The notes beneath the pieces were generated by a model, which ran no database searches, had not been told where the DNA came from, and was given only the letters and a program-made list of their open reading frames with translations. 64,000 nucleotides of DNA from Burkholderiales bacterium (GTDB taxonomy: Bacteria > Pseudomonadota > Gammaproteobacteria > Burkholderiales > Burkholderiaceae_C). This document shows positions 22,931-35,400 of this stretch, piece after piece (position 1 is the stretch's first letter; every line of letters starts with the position of its first letter). The stretch spans positions 186,001 to 250,000 of the forward strand of contig JACRNC010000023.1 of assembly GCA_016219375.1 (NCBI GenBank). The letters run 5' to 3'. The position numbers were made by a program, and so were the translations under genes.

Positions 22931-24304
22931 ATGAAGCTCCGTCACCTCACGCTGGCCGCCTTGGCCGTCGTCGCCGGCCAGGCCCACGCCCTGGACATCG
23001 CCACCACCAACGCCGCCGGCACCTTCAAGGTGTACGTGTCGGGCGCCTCGGCCACCAAGGCCATCATCGGCGGCCTGTTCACGCAGAACTGCCAAGCCGG
23101 CACGCTGGACGTCTACCGCAGCAAGACCGGCGCCACCGCCGGCCAGGGCGACAGCGCCGCGGGCGATTCGTACAACGTCTACAGCTGCACGATGATCGCC
23201 GGCAACGACTTCAACCTGGCCACCGGCACCAACGTGGCCTTCCACAAGCGTGACCGCGGCGGCTCCGGCTACGGCGTGTTCCCGGTGGCCCTGAACCGTG
23301 CCATCGACTTCCTGGAAGTCAGCACCGGCAGCTGCGGCACCTCGCCCGTGGCCACCACCGCCACCCAGCGCAACTGGGACTGCGGCAACGTGATCCAGCG
23401 CGCCCCGGACGGCGGCACGTCCGACGTCGAGCCCGCGCTGTTCCTGTTCGAGAACAACAAGCCGGCCGACTTCGTGGCCGACACCTTCAACGCCGGCTCG
23501 GCCTTCCAAGTGGTGCGCCCGCTGTTCCAGACCGTGATCGGCCTGGCCGTCAGCAACCCGCTGTACGCCGCGCTGCAAACGGCCCAGGGCACGACCGGCC
23601 AGCCGTCCATCCCGTCGACCATCGCCTCGGCCCTGACCCGCGCCGGCTATGACTACTCCCTGGGCTGGTCCGCCCTGGGCGTGGCCAATGCCGACAACCA
23701 GCTCAACGTCTGCCGCCGCGAGAACGGCTCGGGCACGCAGGCCGCGGCCAACCTGTTCTTCCACCAGTACCCGTCCAACTCCGGTGCCGGCATCAGTGCC
23801 GCCAGCAACATCGACTCGTCGGTGGGCGCGGTGGGCAACACGGCCGGCGAGTACTTCGTCGGCGAGGGCACGTCCAGCGGCCAGGTGCGCAGCTGCCTGA
23901 ACAACGCCTCCGCGGCCGGCGCCTATGCCATCGGCCACATCTCGCTGGAGAACGATCCCAACGCCTCGGGCCAGAGCTGGAAGTTCGTGCGCATCGACGG
24001 CGCCATCCCCAGCCGTGACGAAGCCAAGGCCGGCCGCTATGGCTACTGGGTGGAGTCGACCCTGCAGGTCAACAAGGCTGCCGCCACCAACGTGCGCAAC
24101 TTCCTGACCCGCTTTGCCGACCAAGCCGGCCTGCCCAACAACCTGGCCCTGCTGTCCACCGCCGCCCGCAACGGCGTGATGGCCACGCCGACCAGCGCCG
24201 GCTGCAACGTCGCCTTTGGCACCGGCACGGCCAACCAGCAGACCTTCTGCTCGCGTGTCAGCCGCGAAGGCAACAACCAGAACCTGCCGGTCATCCTGAA
24301 GTGA
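22931..24304 (+). CDS. PstS-like periplasmic substrate-binding protein
   Basis: A 457-residue protein from ATG 22931 with a signal peptide (residues 1-22, ending GQAHA). The mature N-terminus KVYVSGASATKAIIGGLF matches the start of phosphate-type (PstS-like) binding proteins, in which the SGAS/T segment helps bind the anion; the rest is long and has several Cys residues (for instance YSCTMIAGND, TGSCGTSP, WDCGN). No ABC permease or ATPase is adjacent. Its position next to a two-partner secretion and Ton-motor cluster suggests a linked role, perhaps ligand sensing or scavenging. A strong terminator follows about 100 bases downstream. Confidence 0.7.
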   Translation: MKLRHLTLAALAVVAGQAHALDIATTNAAGTFKVYVSGASATKAIIGGLFTQNCQAGTLDVYRSKTGATAGQGDSAAGDSYNVYSCTMIAGNDFNLATGTNVAFHKRDRGGSGYGVFPVALNRAIDFLEVSTGSCGTSPVATTATQRNWDCGNVIQRAPDGGTSDVEPALFLFENNKPADFVADTFNAGSAFQVVRPLFQTVIGLAVSNPLYAALQTAQGTTGQPSIPSTIASALTRAGYDYSLGWSALGVANADNQLNVCRRENGSGTQAAANLFFHQYPSNSGAGISAASNIDSSVGAVGNTAGEYFVGEGTSSGQVRSCLNNASAAGAYAIGHISLENDPNASGQSWKFVRIDGAIPSRDEAKAGRYGYWVESTLQVNKAAATNVRNFLTRFADQAGLPNNLALLSTAARNGVMATPTSAGCNVAFGTGTANQQTFCSRVSREGNNQNLPVILK

Positions 24305-24400
24305 TCGGCTGACCCCGGGGCGGGCCGCGCCAGCCGCCCGCGGCGGGGTCTCTTGAGTTCCTCATCCTGAGCTCCTCGCCGGGCGCCCGCCCGGCTTGAC

Positions 24401-24436
24401 AGGCGCCTCGTGGGCATCCGCCCCGGGCGCCTTTTT
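24401..24436 (+). terminator. Rho-independent terminator after the binding-protein gene
   Basis: AGGCGCC (24401-24407) pairs with GGCGCCT (24426-24432), with an inner GGGC/GCCC stem (24412-24415/24420-24423), and is followed by a run of T. A second GC-rich hairpin (24378-24395) lies just upstream. It separates the 22-24 kb genes from the secretion operon. The rest of the 311-base gap (24305-24615) holds no gene; the promoter for the secretion operon must lie in 24440-24615. Confidence 0.88.
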
Positions 24437-24615
24437 GCATCTGGCGTGCGCCAGGCGGGAGCCGGCCCGGCCCGATGGCGACCCGGCGCGTTGCCTTGGC
24501 TCCTTCGGCTCATGGGGAGGAGGCTGCAACGTCCCCCCGACACGGGGCCGCATGGTCCGATCGGCTCACATCGGTTCATGGCCCTTTCACCCCCGCTGCC
24601 CACACTGCCGGCCTC

Positions 24616-26373
24616 ATGAAAGCACCTTTTCCCGCCCGCTGGTGGGCGAGGGGAGTGGCTTGCAGTCTCATCGTGTGCGGCGCCGTGGCGCCGGCCCAGG
24701 CGCAGCATGCTTCCCCCGCCGCCGCGCCGGCCTCCGCCCCCACTGACGCTGCGCAGGGTTCTGCGGCGGAGGCCGCCCGGCAGGCCCCGCGTTTCGGCAT
24801 CTACGAGTTCGAGGTCGAGGGCAACACCGTGCTGCCGGTGCTGGCCATCGAGCGCGCGGTGTCGCCCTTCATGGGCGAGGGCCGCACCGTGGCCGACGTG
24901 GAGGCCGCCCGCGCCGCGCTGGAGAAGACCTACCAGGACGCCGGCTACCTGAGCGTGTTCGTGGACGTGCCCGAGCAGCGCGTGGACGAAGGCGTGGTGC
25001 AGCTCAAGGTCCTGGAGGGCCGCGTGGAGCGCCTGGCGGTGACCGGCTCGCGCTACTACGACCAGGGCGTGATCCGCAGCCGGGTGCCGGAGCTGGCCGA
25101 GGGCCGCGTGCCCAACTTCAACGTGGTGCAGGCCCAACTGGCCACGGTCAACACCAACGAGCTGCGCCGCGTGCAGCCGGTGCTGCGCCCGGGCCGCGAC
25201 CCCGGCACGGTGGAGACCGAGCTGCAGGTCAGCGACCGCCTGCCGGTGGGCGGCAGCATCGAGCTCAACAACCACCACGCGCAGTTCACCAAGCCGCTGC
25301 GGCTGCAGGCCTCGGTGCGCCACGACAACCTCTTCCAGTCCGACCACAGCCTGGTGCTGACGGCCATCACCGCGCCGCAGGACACCGCGCAGAGCAAGGT
25401 GCTGGTGCTCAACTACACCGCGCCGCTGGTCGGCGGCGACGCGTGGATGGGCTTCCTCGTCGCATCTGACAGCGCCATCGAGCCGCTGGGCGTGGCCAAC
25501 GTGATCGGCAAGGGCACCAGCCTGGGCCTGCACCGCATCTGGAACCTGCCGGCCTCGCCCTATTTGCCCGGTTTCTTCCACAACCTGGCCCTGGGCGTGG
25601 ACGTCAAGGACCAGAAGGAAAACACCGTGGCCGGCAACAGCGGCCTGGCCACGCCGATGCGCTACGCGCCGATCACGGCGGGCTACACGGCCAACTGGCT
25701 GGGCGAGCAGGGCAGCCGCACGCAAGCCTCGGTCAACCTGGTGGCCAACCTGCGCACCACGCTCAAGCGCCGCGTGTTGCAGAGCGAATGCGGCGTCGCC
25801 GATCCGGGCGATCCGCGCGACAGCGTGGACCAGTTCGAGTGCAAGCGCGAGAACGCAGACGGCGGCTTCGCCCTGGTCAAGCTGGACCTGCGCCACGTGC
25901 ACAAGGCCTGGGAGACGGCCGCCGGCGCCTGGGAGGCCGAGTGGCACCTGGGCGGCCAGCTCGCCAGCCAGCCGCTGGTGGCAGCCGAGCAATACGCCAT
26001 CGGCGGCGCCGACACCGTGCGCGGCTATCTGGAGGCCGAGGCCATCGGCGACCACGGCGTGCTGGCCGGGGTGGAGCTGCGCGGCCCCAATCTCGCCCGG
26101 CGCGATGCGCCCGCCGATGCCGCCGGCGGGGGCAGCGTCTTCGACGAGATCACCGCCTACGGCTTCCTGGAGGGCGGCTCCATCCGCCTGATCGGCGGTG
26201 ACCGCCAGACGCTGGCCGGCACCGGCGTGGGCCTGAAGCTGCGCGCGCGCAAGAGCCTGTCGGCCAACGTGGATGTGGCCTGGCCGCTCAAGAGCACGCC
26301 CGCGGCCGACGGCGGCCATGTCACCCAGGCGGGCCAGCCGCGCCTGCACGTGCGCGTGGGCGCCGAGTTCTGA
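24616..26373 (+). CDS. Two-partner secretion outer-membrane transporter (TpsB, FhaC/ShlB family)
   Basis: A 585-residue outer-membrane protein from ATG 24616. The signal peptide is residues 1-31 (ending APAQAQ). Two POTRA domains follow: the first has FGIYEFEVEGNTVLP and the AALEKTYQDAGYLSVFVDVP loop (about 58-140), the second RVERLAVTGSRYYDQGVIRS (about 141-215). A C-terminal beta-barrel contains the conserved L6 motif VRGY (near residue 468, in GGADTVRGYLEAEA). TpsB proteins recognise the TPS domain of their partner in the periplasm and thread it to the surface. The partner gene begins 31 bases downstream. It is the first gene of the 24.6-43.2 kb operon. Confidence 0.95.
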   Translation: MKAPFPARWWARGVACSLIVCGAVAPAQAQHASPAAAPASAPTDAAQGSAAEAARQAPRFGIYEFEVEGNTVLPVLAIERAVSPFMGEGRTVADVEAARAALEKTYQDAGYLSVFVDVPEQRVDEGVVQLKVLEGRVERLAVTGSRYYDQGVIRSRVPELAEGRVPNFNVVQAQLATVNTNELRRVQPVLRPGRDPGTVETELQVSDRLPVGGSIELNNHHAQFTKPLRLQASVRHDNLFQSDHSLVLTAITAPQDTAQSKVLVLNYTAPLVGGDAWMGFLVASDSAIEPLGVANVIGKGTSLGLHRIWNLPASPYLPGFFHNLALGVDVKDQKENTVAGNSGLATPMRYAPITAGYTANWLGEQGSRTQASVNLVANLRTTLKRRVLQSECGVADPGDPRDSVDQFECKRENADGGFALVKLDLRHVHKAWETAAGAWEAEWHLGGQLASQPLVAAEQYAIGGADTVRGYLEAEAIGDHGVLAGVELRGPNLARRDAPADAAGGGSVFDEITAYGFLEGGSIRLIGGDRQTLAGTGVGLKLRARKSLSANVDVAWPLKSTPAADGGHVTQAGQPRLHVRVGAEF

Positions 26374-26404
26374 ACCCTCGAAGTCGTCTGCTGAGGACCG
26401 CCCC

Positions 26405-29400
26405 ATGAAGCCCGCCCACCTGCTCCCCCCGGCTCGCCAGGTTCGCCCGCGCACGCTGCGGCGCCAGGCCCTGCGCCGCATGCTGCGCGCGCTGCGGCGG
26501 GGCCGCGGGCTGCGGCCGCTGGTGTCGGCCCTGGTGGGCGCGCTGCCGCTCGTGGCCCTGCACCCTGCCGCCGTGGCCGGCAGCTTCCCGCGCGGGGTGG
26601 TGCGCGCCATCGCGGCGCCCTCGCCGCTGGCGGTCCCCACGCCGGGCACCGACTGGCTGCAGCAGGGCAGCGCGACGAACAACCACACGCAGGCGCAGAC
26701 CACCGGCCAGATGCAGGTGGACCAGGCTAGCACCCGGGCCATCTACCGCTGGAGCCGCTTCGACATCGGCTCGCGCGCATCGCTCACCATCAACACGCCC
26801 AGCGGCGGCAGCTCGCTCAACCTGGTCAGCGGCGGCGACGTGAGCCGCATCTTCGGCTCGCTCACGTCCAACGGCGAGGTCTACCTCATCAACCCCAGCG
26901 GCATCTGGTTCGGCCAGGGGGCCAGCGTCAACGTGGCGGGGCTGTTCGCCTCCACGCTGCAGCTGGATGCGGCGGACTACATGGCCGGGCTGGCGGGCAG
27001 CCTGCGCAGCGCGGCACCCACCTTCACCTGGCAGGACGTGAAGGATGCGGACGGCGCGGTGCTGCAGACCTTTGATCACCCCAGCAACTTCGTGCACGTG
27101 GACATCGGTGCGGCGCTGACCACGCCCAGCGGCGGGCGGGTCTTCCTGCTGGCGCGCGAGGCGACCAATGCCGGCCGCATCGAGACGCCCGGCGGGCAGA
27201 CCGTGCTGGCCGCGGGCCGCGAGGTCTACCTGCAGGCGCCCAGCACCGACACCAGCCCGCTGTATGCGTCCGAGGCCAATGCCAAGGTGCCGGCTACGCG
27301 CGGGCTGCTGGTGGAGGTGGGCGGCGGCGCCAGTGGCGAGGCGGCGAGCAACCTCGGCGAGATCCTGGCCGCGCGCGGCAACGTGACGCTGGTGGGCCTG
27401 GCCGTCAACCAGAGCGGGCGCATCTCGGCCACGACCAGCGTGCAGGAGAACGGGTCGGTCTTCCTGCTGGCACGCAGCGGGGCCACGGCGCTCAATGACA
27501 ACGGCGGCGTCATCAAGCGCGCCAACGTGGGTGGCCAGCTCACCCTGGGCGCGGGCAGCCGCATCGACATCACGCCCGAGGCGTCCGCCGCCACGTCCAC
27601 CGACTCGTCGGCCTTCACGCGCTCGCGCATCGAGCTCTCAGCCCAGACCATCGAGCTGCAGAGCGGCGCGGCCATCCGCGCGCCGGGCGCCATCGTCAAC
27701 GCGCGGGCGGCCGACGTGCCGGACTATGAGAACGCGGCCGTGGAGCTGCCTCCCTCATCCACCGCGCGCATCGTGCTGGGGGCGGGCAGCAGCATCGATG
27801 TGTCGGGCACCACGGATGCGCAGGTCTCCGCGGCGCGCAACTACGTCAGCACCGAGCTGATCGGCCAGGCCGACCTCAAGGACGCGCCGCTGCAGAAGCT
27901 GGGCCCGCTCTACCAGAAGAGCGGCGTGGTCTTCGACGTGCGCGAGGACGTGCCCATCCTGGGCGTGAAGGCCGGCGACGCAGCCAACCCCTATGTGCAG
28001 GCCACCGCGCGCACCGCCAGCGAGCGGCTGGCCAGCGGCGGCACGATCACCCTGCAGTCCACCGGGCTGGTGGCCGCGCATGCGACGTCCGTGCTCAACG
28101 TGTCCGGCGGGCAGGTCACCTACACCGGCGCCACCGTGCCCAGCGTGAGCGTGCTGGTGGCGGCAGACGGCACGCGCTACACGCTCAACGACGCGCCGGT
28201 GGACCTGGCCTACCGCAGCCTGGAGGGCTATGCCCCAGGCAGCGTGGACCGCTTCGGCGTCAATGCGCCGGCAGGGGCCAACCTGCAGGGCCGCTGGGAC
28301 CCGGGCTATGTGGAAGGCCGCGCCGCCGGCACCGTGAGCGTGACCGCGCCGGTGGCCCTGCTGGACGGGCAGATGAGCGCCGGCACCGTCACCGGCGCGC
28401 GCCAGGCCGCCGGGCGCGACGCGCTGGCTGCCGCGGGCACGCTGAGCCTGGGCCGCACCACCGCGCCGGGCGACCAGTCGGCCGTGCTGGGCTCGCTGGC
28501 GATCACCGCCGCGCCGGCCGCAACAGATGCCGCCGCCCCGGCCTTCTGGGCCGACCCGCTGGCCGCGGCCGTGACGGATGAAGCCGGCCAGCCGCTGGCC
28601 AGCCGCGTCAGTGCGGCGCAGATCCGCGCTGCCGGCTTCGGCAAGCTCAACGTGGCGGCCGAAGGCCGCATCGAGCAGCAGGCCGGCGCGGACCTGCTGC
28701 TGCCCGAGCAGTCGTCCGTCACGCTGCGCAGCCGGCTGGGCGACGTGGCGCTGAACGCGTCCACCGTGACCCGCGGCGGCACGGTGGCGGTGACCGCCGG
28801 CTACGGCACGACGGCGCAAAGCGGCCCCGGTGCGCCGGCCATCACGCTGGCCGCCGGGCAGCGCATCGACGTGGCCGGCAACTGGGTCAACCGCTGGCGC
28901 GACGGCGCCGATGCCCGCGCGGCCGTCAACGGCGGCAGCATCGCGCTCAAGGCGGGCGGCGCGCTGACGCTGGGCACCGGCAGCGTGCTGGATGCCTCCG
29001 GTGGTGCCACGCTGGCCGCCAATGGCAGCACGGTGACGGGCACCGCCGCCGGCAGCATCGTGCTGGAGAGCAACAACGGCTCGGCCAGCGACCAGGCGCT
29101 TGCGCCCCTCACCCTGGGCGGCGAGCTGCGCGCCTACGGCTGGGGCCAAGGCCAGGGCGGCAGCCTGCGGGTGAAGGCCGGCGAGGTGCTGGTCCAGGCT
29201 GGTGACGCCGCGCCGCGCAGCGATGGCGCCACCCTGGTGCTGGGCGATCGCTTCTTCGAGCAGGGCGGCTTTGCCACCTACGACATCGAGGGCGTGCGCT
29301 CGCTGACGGTGGCGGATGGTGCAACGATTGCGCCGCGCACCGCCGCCTGGCTGGGCCGCGCCGGCCTGCGCAACGAGGCAAGCGGCACCGACATGGCCCG

Positions 29401-32400
29401 CGTGCTGGCCACCGGCCTGCCGCTGGACGGGCGGCTGTCGCCCATCAAGCTCACGCTGCAATCCAGGGGCTCGTCCAACATCACGACGCAGCAGGGCGAG
29501 GGCGCGCTGCGCCTGGCCGCGGGCGCCCGCATCCAGGCGGACCCGCGCAGCACCATCACGCTGGTGGGCGGCAACAGCCTGGTGGTGGAGGGTGACATCG
29601 CCAGCGCCGGCGGCAGCGTCAGCCTGTCGCTGGCCGGGCGCAATGCCACCGCCAACGAGCCCTTCGCCGGCACGCTGCGCGTGGCGGGCACGGCCGAGAT
29701 CGACGTGTCCGGCACCACGCTGATCACGCCCGATCGTGACCGCTACAACCAGGGCGAGGTGCTGGCCGGCGGCAGCATCACGGTGAGCACCACCACGGGC
29801 GACGGCGCGGCCGGCACGCGCACGCTGATCGACATCGAGGACGGCGCCGCGCTGCGCGCCAATGGCGCGGCCGGCGTGCTCGACGTGCCGCGCGCCGTGG
29901 GCGCCACCGGCCCGGCCCTCGCCCGCAACCAGATGGTGGCCAGCGACGGTGGCCGCATCAGCATCAACTCGCGCGAGGGCGGGGCCTACCTGGGCGGCAC
30001 CTTGGAGGCCCGCGCCGGCCAGATCCAGGCCGCCGATGGCCGCACCGTGCGCGGCGAGGGCGGCACGCTGGCGGTGGGCATCACCGGCAGCTCGCGCGAC
30101 AGCGCCAGCGGCATCGTGGGTGCCGTGCCCGAGGTGGCCGTGGTGCTGCAGCAGGCCGCACCCACGCGGGCCGACATCGCCGAAGGCAGGGTCACCGTGT
30201 CGGCCGACCGGCTGCGGGCCGGTGGCTTTGCCGACGTGCACCTGGCGTCTGCCGACCGCATCGTGCTGCTGGGCGACGTGAGCTACGCCACCAGCGGCAC
30301 GCTGAGCCTGGACGCGCCCGTGCTCACCGCCCGCCAGGCGCTGCAGGCGGGCCAGGCCGCGCAGCGCGTGAACCTGTCGGCCGCCACCGCGCTGCGCCTG
30401 GGCAGCAGCACGCGCATCGGCACGTCGCAGCCCTTGCCGGACAGCGGCCCCACGGCCGGCATGGCGCAGCTGGCCTTCAGCGGCGGGCTGATGGAGCTGT
30501 TCGGCGACCTGGTGGTGCAGGGCGCGCGGCAGATCGGCCTGGCTGGCGGCAGCGAGCTGCGCCTGCGCGGCGTGGCTCTGAGCGAGGACGGCCGCATCAC
30601 GCAGGCAGGCAGCCTGCGCGCCGCAGCCGACGTCACCTTCCGCGCGCCGCAGGTGGCACCCACCACCGCCACGCGCTACACGGTGGACCTGACCGGCGAG
30701 GACGGCACGGCCCAGCACAAGCTGCTGATCACCGGCGGCGATGCCGCCAGCGCCGCGCCGCTGTCCGCGGCCGCGGTCTTCACCGCCAAGGCGGCCGACA
30801 TCGAGCTCAACAGTGGCGTCATCCGCGCGCCCTTCGGCCAGGTGGACCTGCAGGCCACGCGCTCCATCACCGTGCAGGGCGACAGCCTCATCTCCGTCAG
30901 CGGCAACGGCCTGGCCGTGCCCTACGGCGGCACGCTGGATGGCGGCAAGAGCTGGTCTTACAACGGCAACCCCATCGAGGCGCCGCTGGCCAAGTCGGTG
31001 ACGCTGGCCGCACCGGGCCAGACGGTGCAACTGCTGTCGGGCGAGGTGGACCTCTCCGGCGGTGGGCAGATGCTGGGCTGGGAGTTCGTGCCCGGCCCGG
31101 GCGGCTCCACCGACATCTTCACCGGGGCAGGCTCAGGAGGCGGTGGCGCCTACGCCATCGTGCCCGGCGTGGCGGGCTACGCGCCGCACGACGCGGCCAT
31201 CGCTGCCACCCAGGGCAGCACCACGCTGGGCGGCGCGCTGCCGCTGGGCCAGCAGATCACCCTCGGCGAGGGCGGTCCGCTGCCGGCAGGCACCTACACG
31301 CTGCTGCCGGCGCGCTATGCGCTGCTGCCCGGTGCCTTCCTGGTCAGCCCGCTGGGCCGCACAGCCACCGCGCTGGGCGCTACCCAGGCGCAGCCGGACG
31401 GCTCTTACGTGGTGGGCGCCGTGACCAGCCGCATCGGCTCATCGGCCAACAACCAGGTGGCCACGGCCTGGAGCCTCACGCCGTCGGCCATCGCGCGGCG
31501 CAGCTCCGAAGTGCGCACCACCGACACCGACACCTACTTCGCCGCCCAGGCAGCCAAGGCCGGCACGGCCGCCCCGCGCCTGGCGCGCGATGCCGGCGCG
31601 CTGAACATCGAAGCCCTGAGCCTGGCGCTGGAGAGCGTCAACCGCTTCGCCGTGCAGGACGCCGTGGCCCGCGGCGGCAGCCTCAACATCAGCTCCGAGC
31701 GCATCCACGTGGCCGGCGCCGGCACCCCGGCCGTGGCGGGCGCGCTCAACCTGTCGGTGGAGCAGCTCAACGCCACCGGCGCCTACAGCCTGATGCTGGG
31801 CGGCCGCCGCGGCGCCAGCACCGCTGCCGGCACCGAGGTGCAGGTGACCGCGCGCGAGGTGACGGTGGACACCGGCGCCGCCACGGCCCTGCAGGCCGGC
31901 GACATCGTGCTGGCCGCCACCGACAAGGTGGACGTGGCCGCCGGCTCGCGGCTGACCGCGCGCGAGCAGGCCGGATCGGCCGAGCAGCTGGCGTTGAGCG
32001 GCGACGGCGCGCTGCTGCGCGTGGCCGAGGACGTGGACGCCGCATCCGTGCGCACCGGCGCGATGGGCAACACCGGCGACCTGAGCCTGGGCGCCGGCGT
32101 GGCGCTGACGGGCGGCTCGGTGACGGTGGAGGCCACCAACAGCCTCAACCTCGACCCGAGCGCAGGCTTCAGCGCCGACACCATCAACGTCGGCGCCCGC
32201 CGCATCGACGTGGCCCCGGCCGCGGGCGGTGCGGGCGCCGGCGTGCAAGCCGGCACGGCCAACCTGGCCGCGCAACTGGCCGGCGCGCGCCGCGTGGCCC
32301 TGCGTGGCTTCGAGCGCATCACGCTGGCCGCCGGCACGCAGCTGGGCTCCGACCGGCTGGCGCGCATCACGCTGGACACTGCCTCGCTGCGCGCCGGCGG

Positions 32401-35400
32401 GGAAGCGGGAGTTGGGGCCAGCGTGCAGGCCGGCGGCATCACGCTGACCAACACCACCGGCGTGGCGCCCGGCGACCTGCGCGAGACGGGCCCGGGCGCG
32501 CTGACGCTCCAAGCCCACGGCCAGGCCGGCGGCGACGGCCACGTGCAGATCACCGGCGCGCAAGCCATCGACGGCGTGCAGCAGGTGCAGCTCACCGCCG
32601 CCGGCAGCGTGGTGATCGGCAAGGACGCGCAGCTGTCCACCGGCGGTGACCTGCTGCTGACCGCGCGCACGCTGACCGCTGCCACCGGCGCGGCGCCCAC
32701 CGTGCTCGATGCCGGCCTGAGCAGCGAGCGCACGCTGCCGCAGCTGCAGGCCGGCGGCCTGCTGAGCCTGGCCCGCCCCGGCGCGGGCGCGCCGCAGTCT
32801 GCCGCCGCCGCGGCCGGCCTGGGAGCCCACGTCATCCTGGCGGCCGACCGCATCGAGCAGGGCGGCACCATCGACCTGCCCACCGCGCGGCTGGAGCTGC
32901 ACGCGGCCGGCAGCGCGGGGGGCACCGCCGTGCTCTTCAAGGGCGAGGCACGCGATGCCCAGGGCGCCGTGGTGACGCCGGGCTCGCAGACCCTGCTGCC
33001 CGGCGTGGTGCGCACCTACGACGGCCAGGCCGTGGCCGCACCGGCCGGCCAGCTCATCGTGCAGGCCGCCAGCGGCGACGTGGTGGCCGAGGCCGGCAGC
33101 GTGATCGACGTGTCCGCCGCCGCGGCGCCGGCATCGGCCGGTGGCGGCGCGGGCAGCGTGAGCATCTCCGCCCCCGCGGGCGACGTGACGCTGGACGGCC
33201 GCCTGTTGGCCACGTCCGGCGCGGGCCAGACGGGCGGCAGCCTGTCGGTGGACAGCCTGCGCGCGCTCAACCTGGCCGCGCTGGCCGCGCGCCTTGCCGA
33301 CGAGCGCGACGCGGTCCAGGGCATCCAGAACTTCGGCGCGGCGCTCAAGCTGCGCAACCGCAGCGGCGACCAGACCGTGGCCGCCGGCACCGTGCTGCAG
33401 GCCCAGCAGATCGCCCTGACCAGCGACGCGGGTGCGCTTACCGTGGCCGGCACGCTGGCGGCCGGGGCCGGCGACGGCGTCAACGCGGGCGGCGTGCAGC
33501 TGCAGGCCGGCGGCGACGTGACCCTGGCCAGCGGCGCACGCGTGTCGGCCCATGCGGCCGATGCAGGCCAGGCCGGCGGCACGGTGTTCATCGGCACGCA
33601 GCAGGGCCGCATCGCGCTGCACGGCGGCGCGGTGGTGGAGGCCCGCGGACAGGACGCGGCCGACGGCACGCTCAAGCTGCGCGCCCCGCGCACCGGCAGC
33701 GGTGCAGGCAGCGACGTGGCGGTGGATGCCATCGCCGCCGACGTGTCGGGCATGGGCGCCATCCAGGTCGAGGCCTTCAAGACCTATGAGGCCACCACCA
33801 TCAACCAGACCGCCAGCGTGGCCCAGGGCACCATCCGCGGCGGCGCCAGCGGCACGGTGGACACCGTGGCCGAGGCCGAGCGCTTCCTGGCCGGCAGCGC
33901 GGCCATCGTCTCGCGCCTGACCGCGGGCCTGGCGGCCGACCAGCGCGCCAAGCTGGCCCTGCGTGCCGGCATCGACATCACCTCGCCCGGCGACCTGACC
34001 CTGGCCAATGCCTGGAACCTGACCCGCTTCAGCGCCAGCGGCGGCATCGACCGCGCCGGCGGCCAGCCCATCAACCTGACCCTGCGCGCAGCCGGCAACC
34101 TGCTCATCCACGCCAGCCTGAGCGACGGCTTCAAGGCCGCGGGCGCGACCAACGCCACCACCGCGCGCACCATCGCGGCCAACGGCGTGATCGTGGGCGA
34201 GCAGGGCAGCGACCTGCGCCTGGTCGGCGGGGCGGACCTGGGCTCGGCCGACGTGCTGGCCACCGTGGCGCCCGGCGACAGCAGCGCCGAGACCGGCGAC
34301 GTGAGGATCGGCCGCAACGGCCGCGCCACCTTCGTGCGCACGACCACCGGCAGCATCGACCTCGCCGCCGGGCGCGACGTGGTGCTCGACAGCCGCCAGG
34401 CCGTGGTCTACAGCAGCGGCTTGCCGGTCAGCGTGGACGGCTTTGCCGGCCTGCGCTTCGCCAACGAAGGCCTGTCCGACGGATCGGTGCGGCAGTCGCC
34501 CTTCCTGAGCGGCTCGGGCAACGTCAGCATCAGCGCCCTGCGCGACGTGGTGGGCGGCAGCAACGGCGCCACGCCCTATCTGACCAACTGGTGGTGGCGC
34601 ACCCTGGACACCGACGGCCAGGCCCTCTGGTACACGCGCTACGACCAGTTCGAGCAGGGCTTCGGCAGCTTCGGCGGCGGTGACGTGCGCGTGAGCGCCG
34701 GCCGCGACGCGCTGCAGGTGCAGCTGGCCGCGCCGGAGACCGGGCTGCTGCGCCAGGACGGCGCCACGCGCCTGAAGGGCGGCGACGTCAGCCTGAACGC
34801 CGGCCGGCAGGTGGTGGCCGGCATGCTCATCGCGGGCGGCGACGAGGCCCGGGTGACGGCGGCGGAGATCGTGGCCCAGCCCAGCCCGGACGAGCTGACG
34901 GCAGGCGATGCGCTGGTGGTGCTGCATGGCGACACCGCAGTGACGCTGCAGGCACGCCAGGGCCTGGAGGTGGGCCGTGTCGGCGAGGCCGGCATGGTCA
35001 ACGGCGCCCGCCAGGGCACCCGCTTCTCCCCGCAGCTGGTCAGTGGCCTGGCGTCGTCGGCCCGGCTGGCCGCCACCACCACCTCCGGGGATCTGATCTA
35101 CCGCGTGGCCCGCCCGGTCAACATCGACGGCCTGGGCGCCGGCGGCAATGAGCTGGCCGACTCGGCCTGGGCCGCGGCGGCGCCGCGCGCCACCCGCCTG
35201 GCCGCGATGAGCGGCGACCTGGCGGTGTTCGACACGCTGACGGTCAACCCCGCCACGTCGGCCGACGTGCAGCTCTTCGCCCAGGGCAGCGTGGCCCTCG
35301 GCGGCCTGTCGCTGATGGGTGGCACGGCGCAGCGCTCCCGCGTGACGTACGACAGCTGGATCCCGCCGTCGAGCATCTTCGGCGACGTGACGCGGCCGCT

